DNA of 16,317 nt, taken from the NCBI GenBank assembly GCA_905214615.1, contig CAJMMX010000055.1:1-16317 (forward strand), given 5' to 3'. Shown in pieces: positions 1 through 7,169 of this stretch. The translations under genes were made by a program, and so were the position numbers. Each line of letters opens with the position of its first letter. The stretch's first letter is position 1. The notes beneath the pieces are model-generated. The model ran no database searches, was not told the DNA's origin, and worked only from the letters and a program-made list of their open reading frames with translations. The stretch comes from an uncultured bacterium. GTDB lineage: Bacteria; Actinomycetota; Coriobacteriia; Coriobacteriales; Coriobacteriaceae.

Positions 1-78
1 CCATGTGCGCAAAAGTGCGTCTCGGCAATCTGGGGCCCGTCCCATTTAATATTTATAAATATGCAGGTCAGCGAGGTG

Positions 79-1020
79 CTAGCGATGTGCTAGCGGATGC
101 GCCGCCAGATAGACCTCGGTCAGTTGCGTGCGGTCGACATGCGTGTAGACCTGCGTGGTCGAAATATCGGCATGGCCCAAAATCTCCTGCAGCACACGCA
201 GGTCGGCACCGCCCGCGAGCATGTGGGTGGCAAAGGAGTGACGCAGGGTGTGAGGATGGAGCCCAACCAGCCCCACCTGGCGCCCATACCGCTCGCATAT
301 CGCATGCACGGCCTGGCGCGACAGGCGACGTCCGTTCTTATTTAAAAAGACCGCCGAGGTCTCCGTCCCGTGAGCATGCGCGGCCAGGAGAGTGCGCCCG
401 TCACCTACATAGTGTGTCAAGGCGCGAGCCGCGCTTCCCACCAACGGGGCCAGACGCTCCTTGGAGCCCTTACCGCGCACCAGGACAAACCCGTCATCGA
501 TATGGATATCGCCCACATCGAGCCCAACCAGCTCACTCACACGCAAACCGCATCCGTAGAGCACTTCCAAGATGGCATGATCGCGCAGCCCCATCTCGCC
601 CTCGGGAAAGTCTTGATCGAGCAGTGCCGAGACATCCTCCACCGAAAGGTATTCCGGCAGGCGATCTGCCTTTTTGGGCAGGCGCAACGCCGCCGTCGGG
701 TTTTGGGCCACGGCCCCATCGCGCACCAAAAAGGCATGCAGGCCCTTCACGGCAGCAAGCGCGCGCTCCACCGAGGCGTCGGAATAGCCTCCGTCGCGGC
801 GATCGGCAACAAAGTCCTCCACGACCTGACGGGTCACCTCTTCAAAAGACACAATGCCCGCCCGCTCCAGATAGGCGCAGTACGTCGTCAGGTCACGACG
901 GTAGGCCGCAATCGTATTGCGCGCCAAACCCCGCTCGACCGCAAGGTAATCGAGATACTCCCCCGCCACCACAGCGAGCGACGAGAGAGTAGCTTCGGTA
1001 TGTTCTTGGTTGGCCGGCAC
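79..1020 (-). CDS. xerD: Tyrosine recombinase XerD
   Basis: Site-specific tyrosine recombinase of 313 aa, the usual length for XerC/XerD, which resolve chromosome dimers at dif sites. The N-terminal core-binding (SAM-like) domain spans about residues 17-105 and the catalytic domain about 125-305. All six catalytic residues are visible: Arg160 (GCGLRVSEL), Lys184 (RGKGSKER), His257 and Arg260 (HTLRHSFATH), His283 (LGHADIST) and the nucleophile Tyr292 (QVYTHV). The start taken is GTG at 1018-1020, only 2 bp after the pyrG stop, so translation is probably coupled; no well-placed ribosome binding site is seen, and a GTG at codon 17 or 18 is an alternative. From known genomes, pyrG followed by xerD is a common actinobacterial arrangement, which favours XerD over XerC. 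No dif-like site was recognised in the window. A short AT-rich palindrome (49-62) lies downstream. Confidence 0.88.
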   Translation of the reverse strand: MPANQEHTEATLSSLAVVAGEYLDYLAVERGLARNTIAAYRRDLTTYCAYLERAGIVSFEEVTRQVVEDFVADRRDGGYSDASVERALAAVKGLHAFLVRDGAVAQNPTAALRLPKKADRLPEYLSVEDVSALLDQDFPEGEMGLRDHAILEVLYGCGLRVSELVGLDVGDIHIDDGFVLVRGKGSKERLAPLVGSAARALTHYVGDGRTLLAAHAHGTETSAVFLNKNGRRLSRQAVHAICERYGRQVGLVGLHPHTLRHSFATHMLAGGADLRVLQEILGHADISTTQVYTHVDRTQLTEVYLAAHPLAHR

Positions 1021-1022
1021 CC

Positions 1023-2684
1023 TTAGTCCGTAGCGAGGTTCTTGGGCGTCACCTGCACGCGATCGACGCCCTCATGCTGGCCAATCGAGGCGCGCACGAA
1101 CTCGCGGAACAGCGGCTGCGGGTTGGTCGGACGGCTCTTGAACTCGGGATGAGCTTGGGTGGCCACATACCACGGATGTACATCGCGCGGCAGCTCGACC
1201 ATCTCGACCAGACGCTCGTCGGGCGAAAGGCCCGAGATTACCAGACCGGCGTCCTCGAGCTGGTCACGGAAGGCGTTGTTGAACTCAAAACGGTGACGGT
1301 GACGCTCGTAGACGAGCTCCTCGCCATAGGCCTCGCGCGCGAGGGAATCGGCAGCAAGCTTGCACGGATAGGCACCCAGACGCATGGTGCCGCCCTTCTC
1401 GGTCACGTCCTCCTGCGAGCTCATCAGGTCGATGACACTATACGGGCCATCCGGATCGAACTCGGAAGAGCTGGCGCCGGCAAGGCCGACGACGTTGCGG
1501 GCAAATTCGCACACGGCCACCTGCATACCCAGGCAAATGCCCAGATACGGAATCTTGTGCTCACGGGCAAACTCGGCCGCGAGGATCTTGCCCTCCAGGG
1601 CGCGCTTGCCAAAGCCGCCGGGGACCAGGATGCCCGAGGCGTCGCCCAGAACCTCGGAGACGTTCTGCTCGTCGAGGCTCTCGCCATCGACCAGCTGCAC
1701 GTCAACGTGGCGATCGTAGAACACGCCCGCGTGGTGCAGGGCCTCGATAACCGACAGGTAGGCATCGGGCAGCTGCGTATACTTGCCCACGACGGCGATC
1801 TTCACCTTGTCGGCGTGCTGGTTGGCATGGTTCTGCTTGCGCAGGAACTCGTTCCACTCACTCATGTCGCGCTCACGCGGATCGAGACCCAGACGCTCGC
1901 AAATGCGCAGGTCAAAGTCCTGCTCGGCGAGTAGCTGCGGAACATCGTAGATGCTCGCGCAGTCCTCGTTGGTAAAGACACAGTCGGTGTCGACGTCGCA
2001 GAAGCTTGCGATCTTGCCGCGGATGGCATCGTCGATATGGTGGTCGGAACGCAGAACGATAATATCGGGCTGGATACCAAAGCTGCGGAGCTCCTTGACG
2101 GAGTGTTGCGTCGGCTTGGTCTTGACCTCATGGGCGGCGGCGATATAGGGAACGAGCGACACGTGGATGTAGCAGACGTTCTCGGGGCCGGCCTCCTTGC
2201 GGTACTGACGAATGGCCTCGACAAACGGCTGCGACTCGATGTCGCCGATAGTGCCGCCCAACTCAGTGATGACCACGTCGGAGCCGGTCTGCTCCTCAAT
2301 ACGACGGAACTTATCCTTAATGGCGTTCGTGACGTGCGGAATCACCTGCACGGTGCCGCCCAAAAAGTCACCGCGACGTTCACGGGCGATCAGGCTCTTA
2401 TAGATGGCACCAGTCGTAAAGTTGGAATCGCGGGTCAGATTCTCGTCAATAAAGCGCTCGTAGTGGCCCAGGTCCAGATCGGACTCGTAGCCGTCCTCGG
2501 TCACAAAGACCTCGCCATGCTGGAACGGGCTCATGGTGCCGGGGTCGACGTTCAGATACGGGTCGGCCTTTTGCATCGTTACCTTGTAGCCGCGCGACTT
2601 GAGCAGACGGCCCAGCGAGGCCGCGGTGATACCCTTGCCCAGGGACGAAACCACGCCGCCGGTTACGAACACATGCTTGGTCAT
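1023..2684 (-). CDS. pyrG: CTP synthase (glutamine-hydrolysing)
   Basis: CTP synthase, which makes CTP from UTP, ATP and glutamine in the last step of cytoplasmic pyrimidine nucleotide synthesis. At 553 aa it is full length for the family. The N-terminal synthetase domain (about 1-270) opens with the conserved KHVFVTGGVVSSLGKG, containing the phosphate-binding loop (residues 13-18). The C-terminal class I glutamine amidotransferase domain (about 295-535) has the oxyanion-hole PGGFG (355-359), nucleophile Cys384 in GICLGMQ, and the His512/Glu514 pair in AHPEF. The ATG at 2682-2684 has AGG about 10 nt upstream and gives the canonical N-terminus. A promoter-like sequence sits at 2743-2771, so the gene appears to start its own transcript that runs on into xerD. 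No poly-G initiation tract of the Bacillus pyrG attenuation type was seen. Confidence 0.97.
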   Translation of the reverse strand: MTKHVFVTGGVVSSLGKGITAASLGRLLKSRGYKVTMQKADPYLNVDPGTMSPFQHGEVFVTEDGYESDLDLGHYERFIDENLTRDSNFTTGAIYKSLIARERRGDFLGGTVQVIPHVTNAIKDKFRRIEEQTGSDVVITELGGTIGDIESQPFVEAIRQYRKEAGPENVCYIHVSLVPYIAAAHEVKTKPTQHSVKELRSFGIQPDIIVLRSDHHIDDAIRGKIASFCDVDTDCVFTNEDCASIYDVPQLLAEQDFDLRICERLGLDPRERDMSEWNEFLRKQNHANQHADKVKIAVVGKYTQLPDAYLSVIEALHHAGVFYDRHVDVQLVDGESLDEQNVSEVLGDASGILVPGGFGKRALEGKILAAEFAREHKIPYLGICLGMQVAVCEFARNVVGLAGASSSEFDPDGPYSVIDLMSSQEDVTEKGGTMRLGAYPCKLAADSLAREAYGEELVYERHRHRFEFNNAFRDQLEDAGLVISGLSPDERLVEMVELPRDVHPWYVATQAHPEFKSRPTNPQPLFREFVRASIGQHEGVDRVQVTPKNLATD

Positions 2685-2702
2685 ATTGAGTTACCTGCGC
2701 TT

Positions 2703-2734
2703 CCCGTAGAAGTTGTCCATACACATCTTACGGG
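2703..2734 (-). promoter_or_regulatory. Stem-loop in the pyrG leader
   Basis: CCCGTAAGA on the minus strand can pair with TCTACGGG about 15 nt further on (an 8-bp stem with one bulged A). If transcription starts near 2736, as the promoter predicts, this hairpin forms the very 5' end of the pyrG mRNA, ahead of the ribosome binding site. It could protect the message or modulate translation; no known attenuator class fits. Confidence 0.3.
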
Positions 2735-2742
2735 TCTTCATT

Positions 2743-2771
2743 GTAATACTCGCGCCGCGGACCGTTCGCAA
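2743..2771 (-). promoter_or_regulatory. Probable sigma-A promoter of pyrG
   Basis: On the minus strand a -35-like TTGCGA (plus-strand 2766-2771) and a -10-like TATTAC (2743-2748) are separated by exactly 17 bp. Each matches the consensus at 4 of 6 positions. The predicted start near 2736 gives a leader of about 50 nt before pyrG. Confidence 0.5.
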
Positions 2772-2805
2772 TTTTTCTCGCGTGCGATTGCATTTCTCAA
2801 TCTTG

Positions 2806-2840
2806 AAACAAAACGCCGCCCGGTTTCCCAGGCGGCGTCG
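2806..2840 (-). terminator. Rho-independent terminator of the winged-helix regulator gene
   Basis: The minus strand reads ACGCCGCC, a 10-nt loop, GGCGGCGT, then TTTTGTTT: an 8-bp GC-rich stem followed by a U tract, about 22 bp after the regulator stop codon. It separates that gene from pyrG. Confidence 0.85.
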
Positions 2841-2862
2841 CTATGGCAAGGGTTACATGCTG

Positions 2863-3201
2863 CTATCGATCAGCAACCTCGTCCTCAAGCATTTCCTGAA
2901 CGAGCATGCCGGTACGGACGCCCTCAAGATACCACTCGCCACGTTCGGTGAGGCAAATGCCATTTGCAAGCTGACCGCCGTCGTCGCTATAACGCGAGAC
3001 GACATCAATCATGCCTTCGGAATCCAAGCGATCGATTGCGGCGCGGGCACGATACGGCGAAACCCCCACGCGCTCGGCAAGCGTTTTGCGCGAGAAACCA
3101 TACGGCCCGCCATTGTCTTCGGTTTGCTGGGCGATCTCCATCAACACCAGCACCTCGACACGCTTCATATCGTTGACACTCGCACGACCCTTGCCCGCCA
3201 T
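2863..3201 (-). CDS. Small winged-helix DNA-binding protein (putative regulator)
   Basis: A 112-aa protein with no enzymatic domain. Residues about 13-90 look like a winged helix-turn-helix: helix 1 (KRVEVLVLMEIAQQ), helix 2 (SRKTLAERVGVS, 37-48), a recognition helix (PYRARAAIDRLDSEG, 49-63), then a beta wing ending in LTERGEWYLEG, resembling the end of MarR/PadR/DUF24-type wings. I do not recognise a specific family or ligand. The ATG at 3199-3201 is chosen because GAGGAGG lies 5 nt upstream (3207-3213); an in-frame GTG 18 codons earlier lacks such a site. The gene stands alone, with terminators on both sides, so its target cannot be inferred from an operon. Autoregulation or control of the adjacent pyrG is possible but unsupported. 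Confidence 0.8.
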   Translation of the reverse strand: MAGKGRASVNDMKRVEVLVLMEIAQQTEDNGGPYGFSRKTLAERVGVSPYRARAAIDRLDSEGMIDVVSRYSDDGGQLANGICLTERGEWYLEGVRTGMLVQEMLEDEVADR

Positions 3202-3387
3202 AGCAGCCTCCTCAAACCGAGCACGAGCATCTAACGCGCCGTGCGCGACCGACACACCTCACGATGTCAGGTAATATCCATCATGCGGCATCCCGCTAAG
3301 GATGAAACAGTTATGGTTATTGTATACCGCTCAAATTGTTTCTAGGCAGGTAAACGGCTATTTTTCGCCGAAATAGGCGCTTTATTG

Positions 3388-3423
3388 ATCAAAAAGCCGT
3401 ACCGGGCGCTAACCCGATACGGC
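3388..3423 (-). terminator. Rho-independent terminator of the DUF1846 gene
   Basis: On the minus strand GCCGTATCGGG, a 6-nt loop (TTAGCG) and CCCGGTACGGC form an 11-bp stem with one G-U pair that exists only in the minus-strand RNA, followed by TTTTT. It lies about 35 bp after the DUF1846 stop codon. The wobble orientation and U tract agree on minus-strand function. Confidence 0.85.
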
Positions 3424-3457
3424 CAAAATGCAATGCAATTACCGCGGTGCTTCAAAC

Positions 3458-4939
3458 TTAGCGGTGGAAGAAACCACGGCGCTCGAACTTGGGCTCGCAG
3501 CACACGTTGATGCCCAGTTTGCGCAACACCGTCTCGTCCGTCGGCGAGATGATCACGCTAAAGAAGGCATCACAGCCGCGCAGCTGCTCCAGGCCCGAAA
3601 GGACGCGGGCCGCCGTCTCGCTCGTTGCCGAGGTGATCGAGAGCGCCATAAGCGTCTCGTCGGTGTGCAGGCGCGGGTTCTTGCTACCCAGGAAATGCGT
3701 CTTGAGCTTGCTGATAGGCTCAATCGCCTCATCGCTAATGACCTCGAGCTCAAGATCAACGCCCGAGACATGCTTAAGCGCGTTCATGATGAGCGAGCTC
3801 GCGGCGCCCAGGCGCGTGGAAGTCTTACCGGTCACCACGGAGCCGTCGGGCATGACCATGGCGCCTACGGGGCCACCCGTCAGCTGCTCCCTGGTAAGGG
3901 CGGCCGAGCGTGCCGGCGAGTAATTCTTGTCGATACCGGCCTTCTTCATAATGATCTTGAGACGATCGACCTGCTCATCGCCCACACCGGTGCGGCGCAC
4001 GGCCTCGACCGCAGCAAAGTAGCGGCGGACGATCTCCATCTTGGAGGCATCGCGACAGGCATCGTCATCGGTGATGGCAAAGCCGACCATATTTACACCC
4101 ATGTCGGTGGGGCTCTGGTAGGGGCTCTTGCCCAGGATCTTTTCCATTAGGGCACGGACCACCGGGAAGGCCTCGACGTCACGGTTGTAGTTGACCGTGG
4201 TCTTGTTGTAGGCCTCCAAGTGGAAGGAGTCGATGATATTGGCGTCGTCGAGGTCGGCCGTGGCGGCCTCATAGGCGATGTTGACCGGATGCGTGAGGGG
4301 CAGATTCCAGACCGGGAACGTCTCGAACTTGGCGTAGCCGGCGGCGGTGCCGTGCTTGTGCTCGTGATAGAGCTGAGACAGGCAGGTGGCGAGCTTGCCC
4401 GAGCCGGGGCCGGGAGCGGTGACCACGACGAGCGGACGGGTGGTCTCGACAAACTCGTTCTTGCCATAGCCGTCGTCGGACACGATCAGGTCGACGTCGT
4501 GCGGATAGCCCTCGATGGGATAGTGCAGCTTGGCGGGAATGCCGAGCGCGTTCAGGCGATTGCGGAACACATCGGCGGCGGGCTGGCCGGCGTACTGGGT
4601 GATGACCACCGCCGCGACAGCGAAACCGTTGCCGCGGAACAAGTCGACCAGGCGCAAAACGTCCTCGTCATAGGTAATGCCCAGGTCACCGCGAGCCTTG
4701 TTCTTCTCGATGTGGTTCGCGTTAATGGCGATGATGACCTCGACGTCGTCGGCAATGCTCTTGAGCATGCGAAACTTGCTGTCCGGCTCAAAACCCGGCA
4801 GCACGCGACTCGCGTGATAGTCGTCAAACAGCTTGCCGCCAAACTCCAAATACAGCTTGCCGCCAAACTGCGAGATGCGCTCCTTAATATGAGCGGCCTG
4901 CAGCTCGATATACTTCGCGTTGTCGAAACCCTGGCGCAT
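3458..4939 (-). CDS. DUF1846 / UPF0371 family protein of unknown function
   Basis: A 493-aa protein recognised as a full-length DUF1846 (UPF0371) member by its opening MRQGFDNAKYIELQ followed by LYLEFGGKLFDDYHASRVLPGF. The family is widespread in Gram-positive anaerobes and lactic bacteria and has no established reaction. Visible features are a glycine-rich, Walker-A-like loop APGPGSGKLATCLSQ (GPGSGK at residues 177-182) after a hydrophobic strand (PLVVVTAP), suggesting nucleotide or phosphate binding, and a conserved C-terminal half (GGPVGAMVMPDGSVVTGK, then LITSAT-like strands). No signal peptide or membrane segments are seen, so it is probably cytoplasmic. The start at 4937-4939 is preferred over an ATG eight codons earlier because GGGAG lies 6 nt upstream and it reproduces the family N-terminus. 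It is a single-gene unit with its own TATAAT and terminator. Confidence 0.9.
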   Translation of the reverse strand: MRQGFDNAKYIELQAAHIKERISQFGGKLYLEFGGKLFDDYHASRVLPGFEPDSKFRMLKSIADDVEVIIAINANHIEKNKARGDLGITYDEDVLRLVDLFRGNGFAVAAVVITQYAGQPAADVFRNRLNALGIPAKLHYPIEGYPHDVDLIVSDDGYGKNEFVETTRPLVVVTAPGPGSGKLATCLSQLYHEHKHGTAAGYAKFETFPVWNLPLTHPVNIAYEAATADLDDANIIDSFHLEAYNKTTVNYNRDVEAFPVVRALMEKILGKSPYQSPTDMGVNMVGFAITDDDACRDASKMEIVRRYFAAVEAVRRTGVGDEQVDRLKIIMKKAGIDKNYSPARSAALTREQLTGGPVGAMVMPDGSVVTGKTSTRLGAASSLIMNALKHVSGVDLELEVISDEAIEPISKLKTHFLGSKNPRLHTDETLMALSITSATSETAARVLSGLEQLRGCDAFFSVIISPTDETVLRKLGINVCCEPKFERRGFFHR

Positions 4940-4978
4940 GTATGGCTCCCGTCCCGTTTCCATTTAATGTTCTAGGCG

Positions 4979-4984
4979 ATTATA
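4979..4984 (-). promoter_or_regulatory. -10 box of the DUF1846 gene
   Basis: A perfect TATAAT on the minus strand, placing a transcription start near 4971 and a leader of about 30 nt before the chosen ATG. No good -35 is present 16-18 bp upstream, so an activator may help or the box may be fortuitous. Confidence 0.45.
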
Positions 4985-5047
4985 ACGGAGCAAGCCCTCC
5001 CCCGATGCCCAGGCCATCAACAGGCACCAACCAAACACGCCATCGAT

Positions 5048-5116
5048 AAGTTGCGGTGAAATAGCTCCTGTTTAACCCCTCAAGACGGCCAAACGGGAAC
5101 TATTCCACCGCAACTT
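5048..5116. repeat. Long imperfect inverted repeat (26-bp arms, 17-bp loop)
   Basis: The left arm 5048-5073 (AAGTTGCGGTGAAATAG and on) and the right arm 5091-5116 are reverse complements at 23 of 26 positions. In a minus-strand RNA two of the three mismatches become G-U pairs, leaving one; in a plus-strand RNA only one does. There is no U tract, so it is not a simple terminator. It lies about 65 bp upstream of the DUF1846 -10 box and resembles a REP/MITE-type palindromic unit. Confidence 0.8.
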
Positions 5117-5137
5117 CCCCTTTTGGCGCAAAGTAAC

Positions 5138-5284
5138 CTGACCCCTTTGCACCAACAGCAGAAACGTCGCGGGCAGAGAACGGACAGCGAACAGACACCA
5201 GAGCGAGCAAGCCGCCCCCTGCGCCAACAATGGCAGCGCCGCAGGTTGAGCATAAGTCAGCGAAAGCCCACCAGAGCGAGCAAG
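5138..5284. repeat. Degenerate ~73-bp tandem duplication
   Basis: On the minus strand the exact 16-mer CTTGCTCGCTCTGGTG begins at 5284 and again at 5211. Each is followed 4 nt later by TTCGCTG and, near the end of the unit, by a related TGTTGG(C/T)GCA...GGGG stretch. The units are 73 and about 74 bp, so the second would change reading frame, which argues against a protein repeat. A third, weaker echo (TTTGCGCCAAAAGGGG) follows directly. Confidence 0.65.
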
Positions 5285-5374
5285 GTGACGTGAAAGAGGA
5301 GGGCATAGGCCTTTTGGCCATGCCCGACGATTGAACGTCAGATTGCCGCTCTGGCGGGCTTGCAGCGTCGAGTG

Positions 5375-5402
5375 GTTCCGGCGTTTGGTAAAACGCCGGA
5401 AC
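5375..5402. repeat. Perfect 12-bp hairpin
   Basis: GTTCCGGCGTTT, loop GGTA, AAACGCCGGAAC. No U tract follows on either strand. It belongs to the hairpin series downstream of yfcC. Confidence 0.8.
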
Positions 5403-5407
5403 ACAAG

Positions 5408-5484
5408 AGCGCCCCCTCCCGCGCACGGAACGGGAGGGGGCTAAAGGTAGGAGTCTACCGGTGGGTTGACCCCACCGGACAGAC
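5408..5484 (-). terminator. Tandem hairpins ending the yfcC transcript
   Basis: Two strong stems follow one another on the minus strand after yfcC: CCGGTGGG/CCCACCGG (5458-5478, flanked by GTCT/AGAC that can extend it) and a perfect 11-bp GCCCCCTCCCG/CGGGAGGGGGC (5411-5441). The second is followed by GCTCTTGTGTT, only moderately U-rich. They are the best candidates for the end of the arginine deiminase transcript. Confidence 0.55.
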
Positions 5485-5543
5485 GATGACCAGATGATCC
5501 TCTACAGGATCGTCAAGGTTTCCGTGGGGTACCCGTTGGGTAC

Positions 5544-7022
5544 TTAGAGCATCACGCAAGCGACGGTCAGGATGACGGCGCAGACGACGGAGAGCGCGAC
5601 GATGAGCTTAAGGGCAAACTTGAGCCAGGTCGTCCACTCGATCTTGGCCAGGGCAAGACCGCCCATGATGGCGCCAGAGGTCGGGGTGAACAGGTTCACG
5701 ACGCCGATGGCGGCGGAGAAGATCATAACCATGACCTCGGGCGAGAAGCCGAGCTTAACAGCCAGCGGTCCCATGATGGGCATGGAGACAGTAGCCATAC
5801 CGGAGGTCGAGGGGATCAGGAAGGACAGGCCGAAGTAGACCAGGAAGCTCATGGGAGCGAAGATCACGCCGGACAGGCCAGCCAGAGCATTGGCGGCAGC
5901 GTCGAGGACGTAGACGTCGAGGCCGGTGCTAGCCATGAGGACGGAGATACCACGGGCGAGAGCGATGACGAGGACAACGGACATCATGTCGGCAGCGCCG
6001 GTGATGAAGGTGTTGACGATCTGCTTCTCGGACAGGCCACCGATGATACCGATCAGGATAGCCATGAGGAAGAACCAGGTGGAAGCCTCGTCGAAGTACC
6101 ACTGGCCAATGGGCAGGCCGGTGATCAGGGCAGACCAGCCCTGAACGACGGCGTTACCGTCGGCGTCATAGACAGCGCCAGCATCGAAGAAGTTGGCGAC
6201 GCCCTCGTTGAGGTCGGCCAGCGGGATGAAGCCGACGATCATGACGACGAAGGTGAAGGCAAAGGCGATCAGAACACCCTTCTGACGACCGGTGAGCTTG
6301 ACCTCCTTGTTAACCTCGGAAGCAGCCTTGCCGTGAGCCTCTTCGGCGTCCTTGAGCTCCTGCATCGAAAGGATGGTGGAACCCTTGTCAGCCTTGACCT
6401 TCTTGGCATAGCTCATGACGAAGAAGATGGACATGGCAGTGGTAACGATCCACAGGACGGCACCGAGGCCGATGATGATGGACTGGTTGACCTCAATGCC
6501 AACGCCAGTCAGAGCGTCGACGGCAGCACCGACGGCAAACGGGTTAACCGTGGAGCCGAGGCAGCCGCAGCCAGCGCCGAGCAGGACGGTAGCGGCACCG
6601 ACCATGGGGTCGAAGCTAGCAGCCATCATGGTAGCGGCGAGCAGGGCGTAGAAGGGAACGGTCTCCTCGCACATACCATAGGTGGTACCACCGAGGGAGA
6701 AGATGAGCATCAGCACGGGAATGAGCATGATCTCATTGCCCTTAAGCTTCTGCACCAGAACGGCAATGCCGTTGTCCAGGGCGCCGGTCTCGGTCATCAT
6801 GCCGAGGAAGCCGCCGAGAATCATAACGAAGAGGCAAACGGGCAGAGCGTCAGCGAAGCCCTTGACCGGGGCGGTGCAGAAATCGCTCAGGCGGGCAGCG
6901 GTAACCGCGCCGCCGGACGTACCGGAGACGATAACGGTAACAACCGCGACAATTGCCAGCAGAGCAAGAAGAATGGTGAACGATGAAGGCATACCGCGCT
7001 TTTTCTTAGCGGTCTCAGTCAT
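5544..7022 (-). CDS. YfcC-family carrier, likely arginine/ornithine exchanger
   Basis: A polytopic membrane protein of 492 aa in the YfcC / C4-dicarboxylate anaerobic carrier (DcuC-like, PF03606) family, with roughly 11-13 hydrophobic segments starting at residues 13-33 and ending at 469-491. Family landmarks are GGTTYGMCEET (111-121), GSTVNPFAVG (156-165), FLIPSTSGMATVSMP (401-415) and LFTPTSGAIMGG (444-455), the last three likely re-entrant or substrate-site loops. A charged loop at 205-248 faces the cytoplasm. Because it follows arcA and argF, I infer exchange of arginine for ornithine, or uptake of a related amino acid, in place of the unrelated ArcD (APC family); the substrate itself is not readable from sequence. 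The ATG at 7020-7022 is chosen because AAGGGGGG lies 9 nt upstream; ATGs at 7049 and 7031 are worse placed. The gene is separated from argF by a strong hairpin. Confidence 0.88.
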   Translation of the reverse strand: MTETAKKKRGMPSSFTILLALLAIVAVVTVIVSGTSGGAVTAARLSDFCTAPVKGFADALPVCLFVMILGGFLGMMTETGALDNGIAVLVQKLKGNEIMLIPVLMLIFSLGGTTYGMCEETVPFYALLAATMMAASFDPMVGAATVLLGAGCGCLGSTVNPFAVGAAVDALTGVGIEVNQSIIIGLGAVLWIVTTAMSIFFVMSYAKKVKADKGSTILSMQELKDAEEAHGKAASEVNKEVKLTGRQKGVLIAFAFTFVVMIVGFIPLADLNEGVANFFDAGAVYDADGNAVVQGWSALITGLPIGQWYFDEASTWFFLMAILIGIIGGLSEKQIVNTFITGAADMMSVVLVIALARGISVLMASTGLDVYVLDAAANALAGLSGVIFAPMSFLVYFGLSFLIPSTSGMATVSMPIMGPLAVKLGFSPEVMVMIFSAAIGVVNLFTPTSGAIMGGLALAKIEWTTWLKFALKLIVALSVVCAVILTVACVML

Positions 7023-7114
7023 AGTTCTCATCCCCCCTTCATAAATCATTTACTGATCTCGCCCAAAGCGGCTCTTCCGTGCCGTGCATGTCGCTCGGTG
7101 CGAGATTTTTACCA

Positions 7115-7155
7115 GACAAAAGCGCTCGGGGTGCGCAGCAATGCACCCCGAGCGA
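7115..7155 (-). terminator. Strong intrinsic terminator or attenuator between argF and yfcC
   Basis: The minus strand reads CGCTCGGGGTGC, an 8-nt loop, GCACCCCGAGCG, then CTTTTGT: a perfect 12-bp stem with a U run, about 15 bp after the argF stop. I see no convincing promoter in the 92 bp between it and yfcC, so it probably lowers, rather than abolishes, carrier expression relative to the enzymes. Confidence 0.8.
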
Positions 7156-7169
7156 GATGCTAGATGCTC

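Larger units (their letters stand above)
4985..5543. other. Repeat- and hairpin-rich intergenic region
   Basis: Part of the 604 bp between yfcC and the DUF1846 gene, with no convincing gene. From right to left it holds a run of hairpins just after the yfcC stop (5528-5542, 5495-5516, 5458-5478, 5411-5441), a perfect 12-bp hairpin (5375-5402), a hairpin with one bulge (5301-5325), a degenerate ~73-bp tandem duplication (5138-5284) and a long 26-bp-arm inverted repeat (5048-5116). Two overlapping minus-strand reading frames of about 110 codons stay open between 5072 and 5426, but they run through the hairpins and resemble no family. The density of repeats suggests a mobile or dispersed non-coding element, or a structured RNA attached to the yfcC 3' end. 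Confidence 0.6.

Noticed and set aside
2685..2742. Bacillus-type pyrG attenuation by reiterative G addition
   Set aside because: The predicted transcript start has no run of G residues and the leader hairpin has no U tract.
3361..3387. Plus-strand CGCC/GGCG hairpin with T-rich flank
   Set aside because: Only a 4-bp stem, and no plus-strand gene precedes it.
5072..5426. Two overlapping minus-strand frames of about 110 codons in the yfcC-DUF1846 spacer
   Set aside because: They cross the 5375-5402 and 5301-5325 hairpins, the repeat period breaks frame, and neither resembles a family. The apparent ribosome binding site of one is simply the G-rich arm of a terminator stem.
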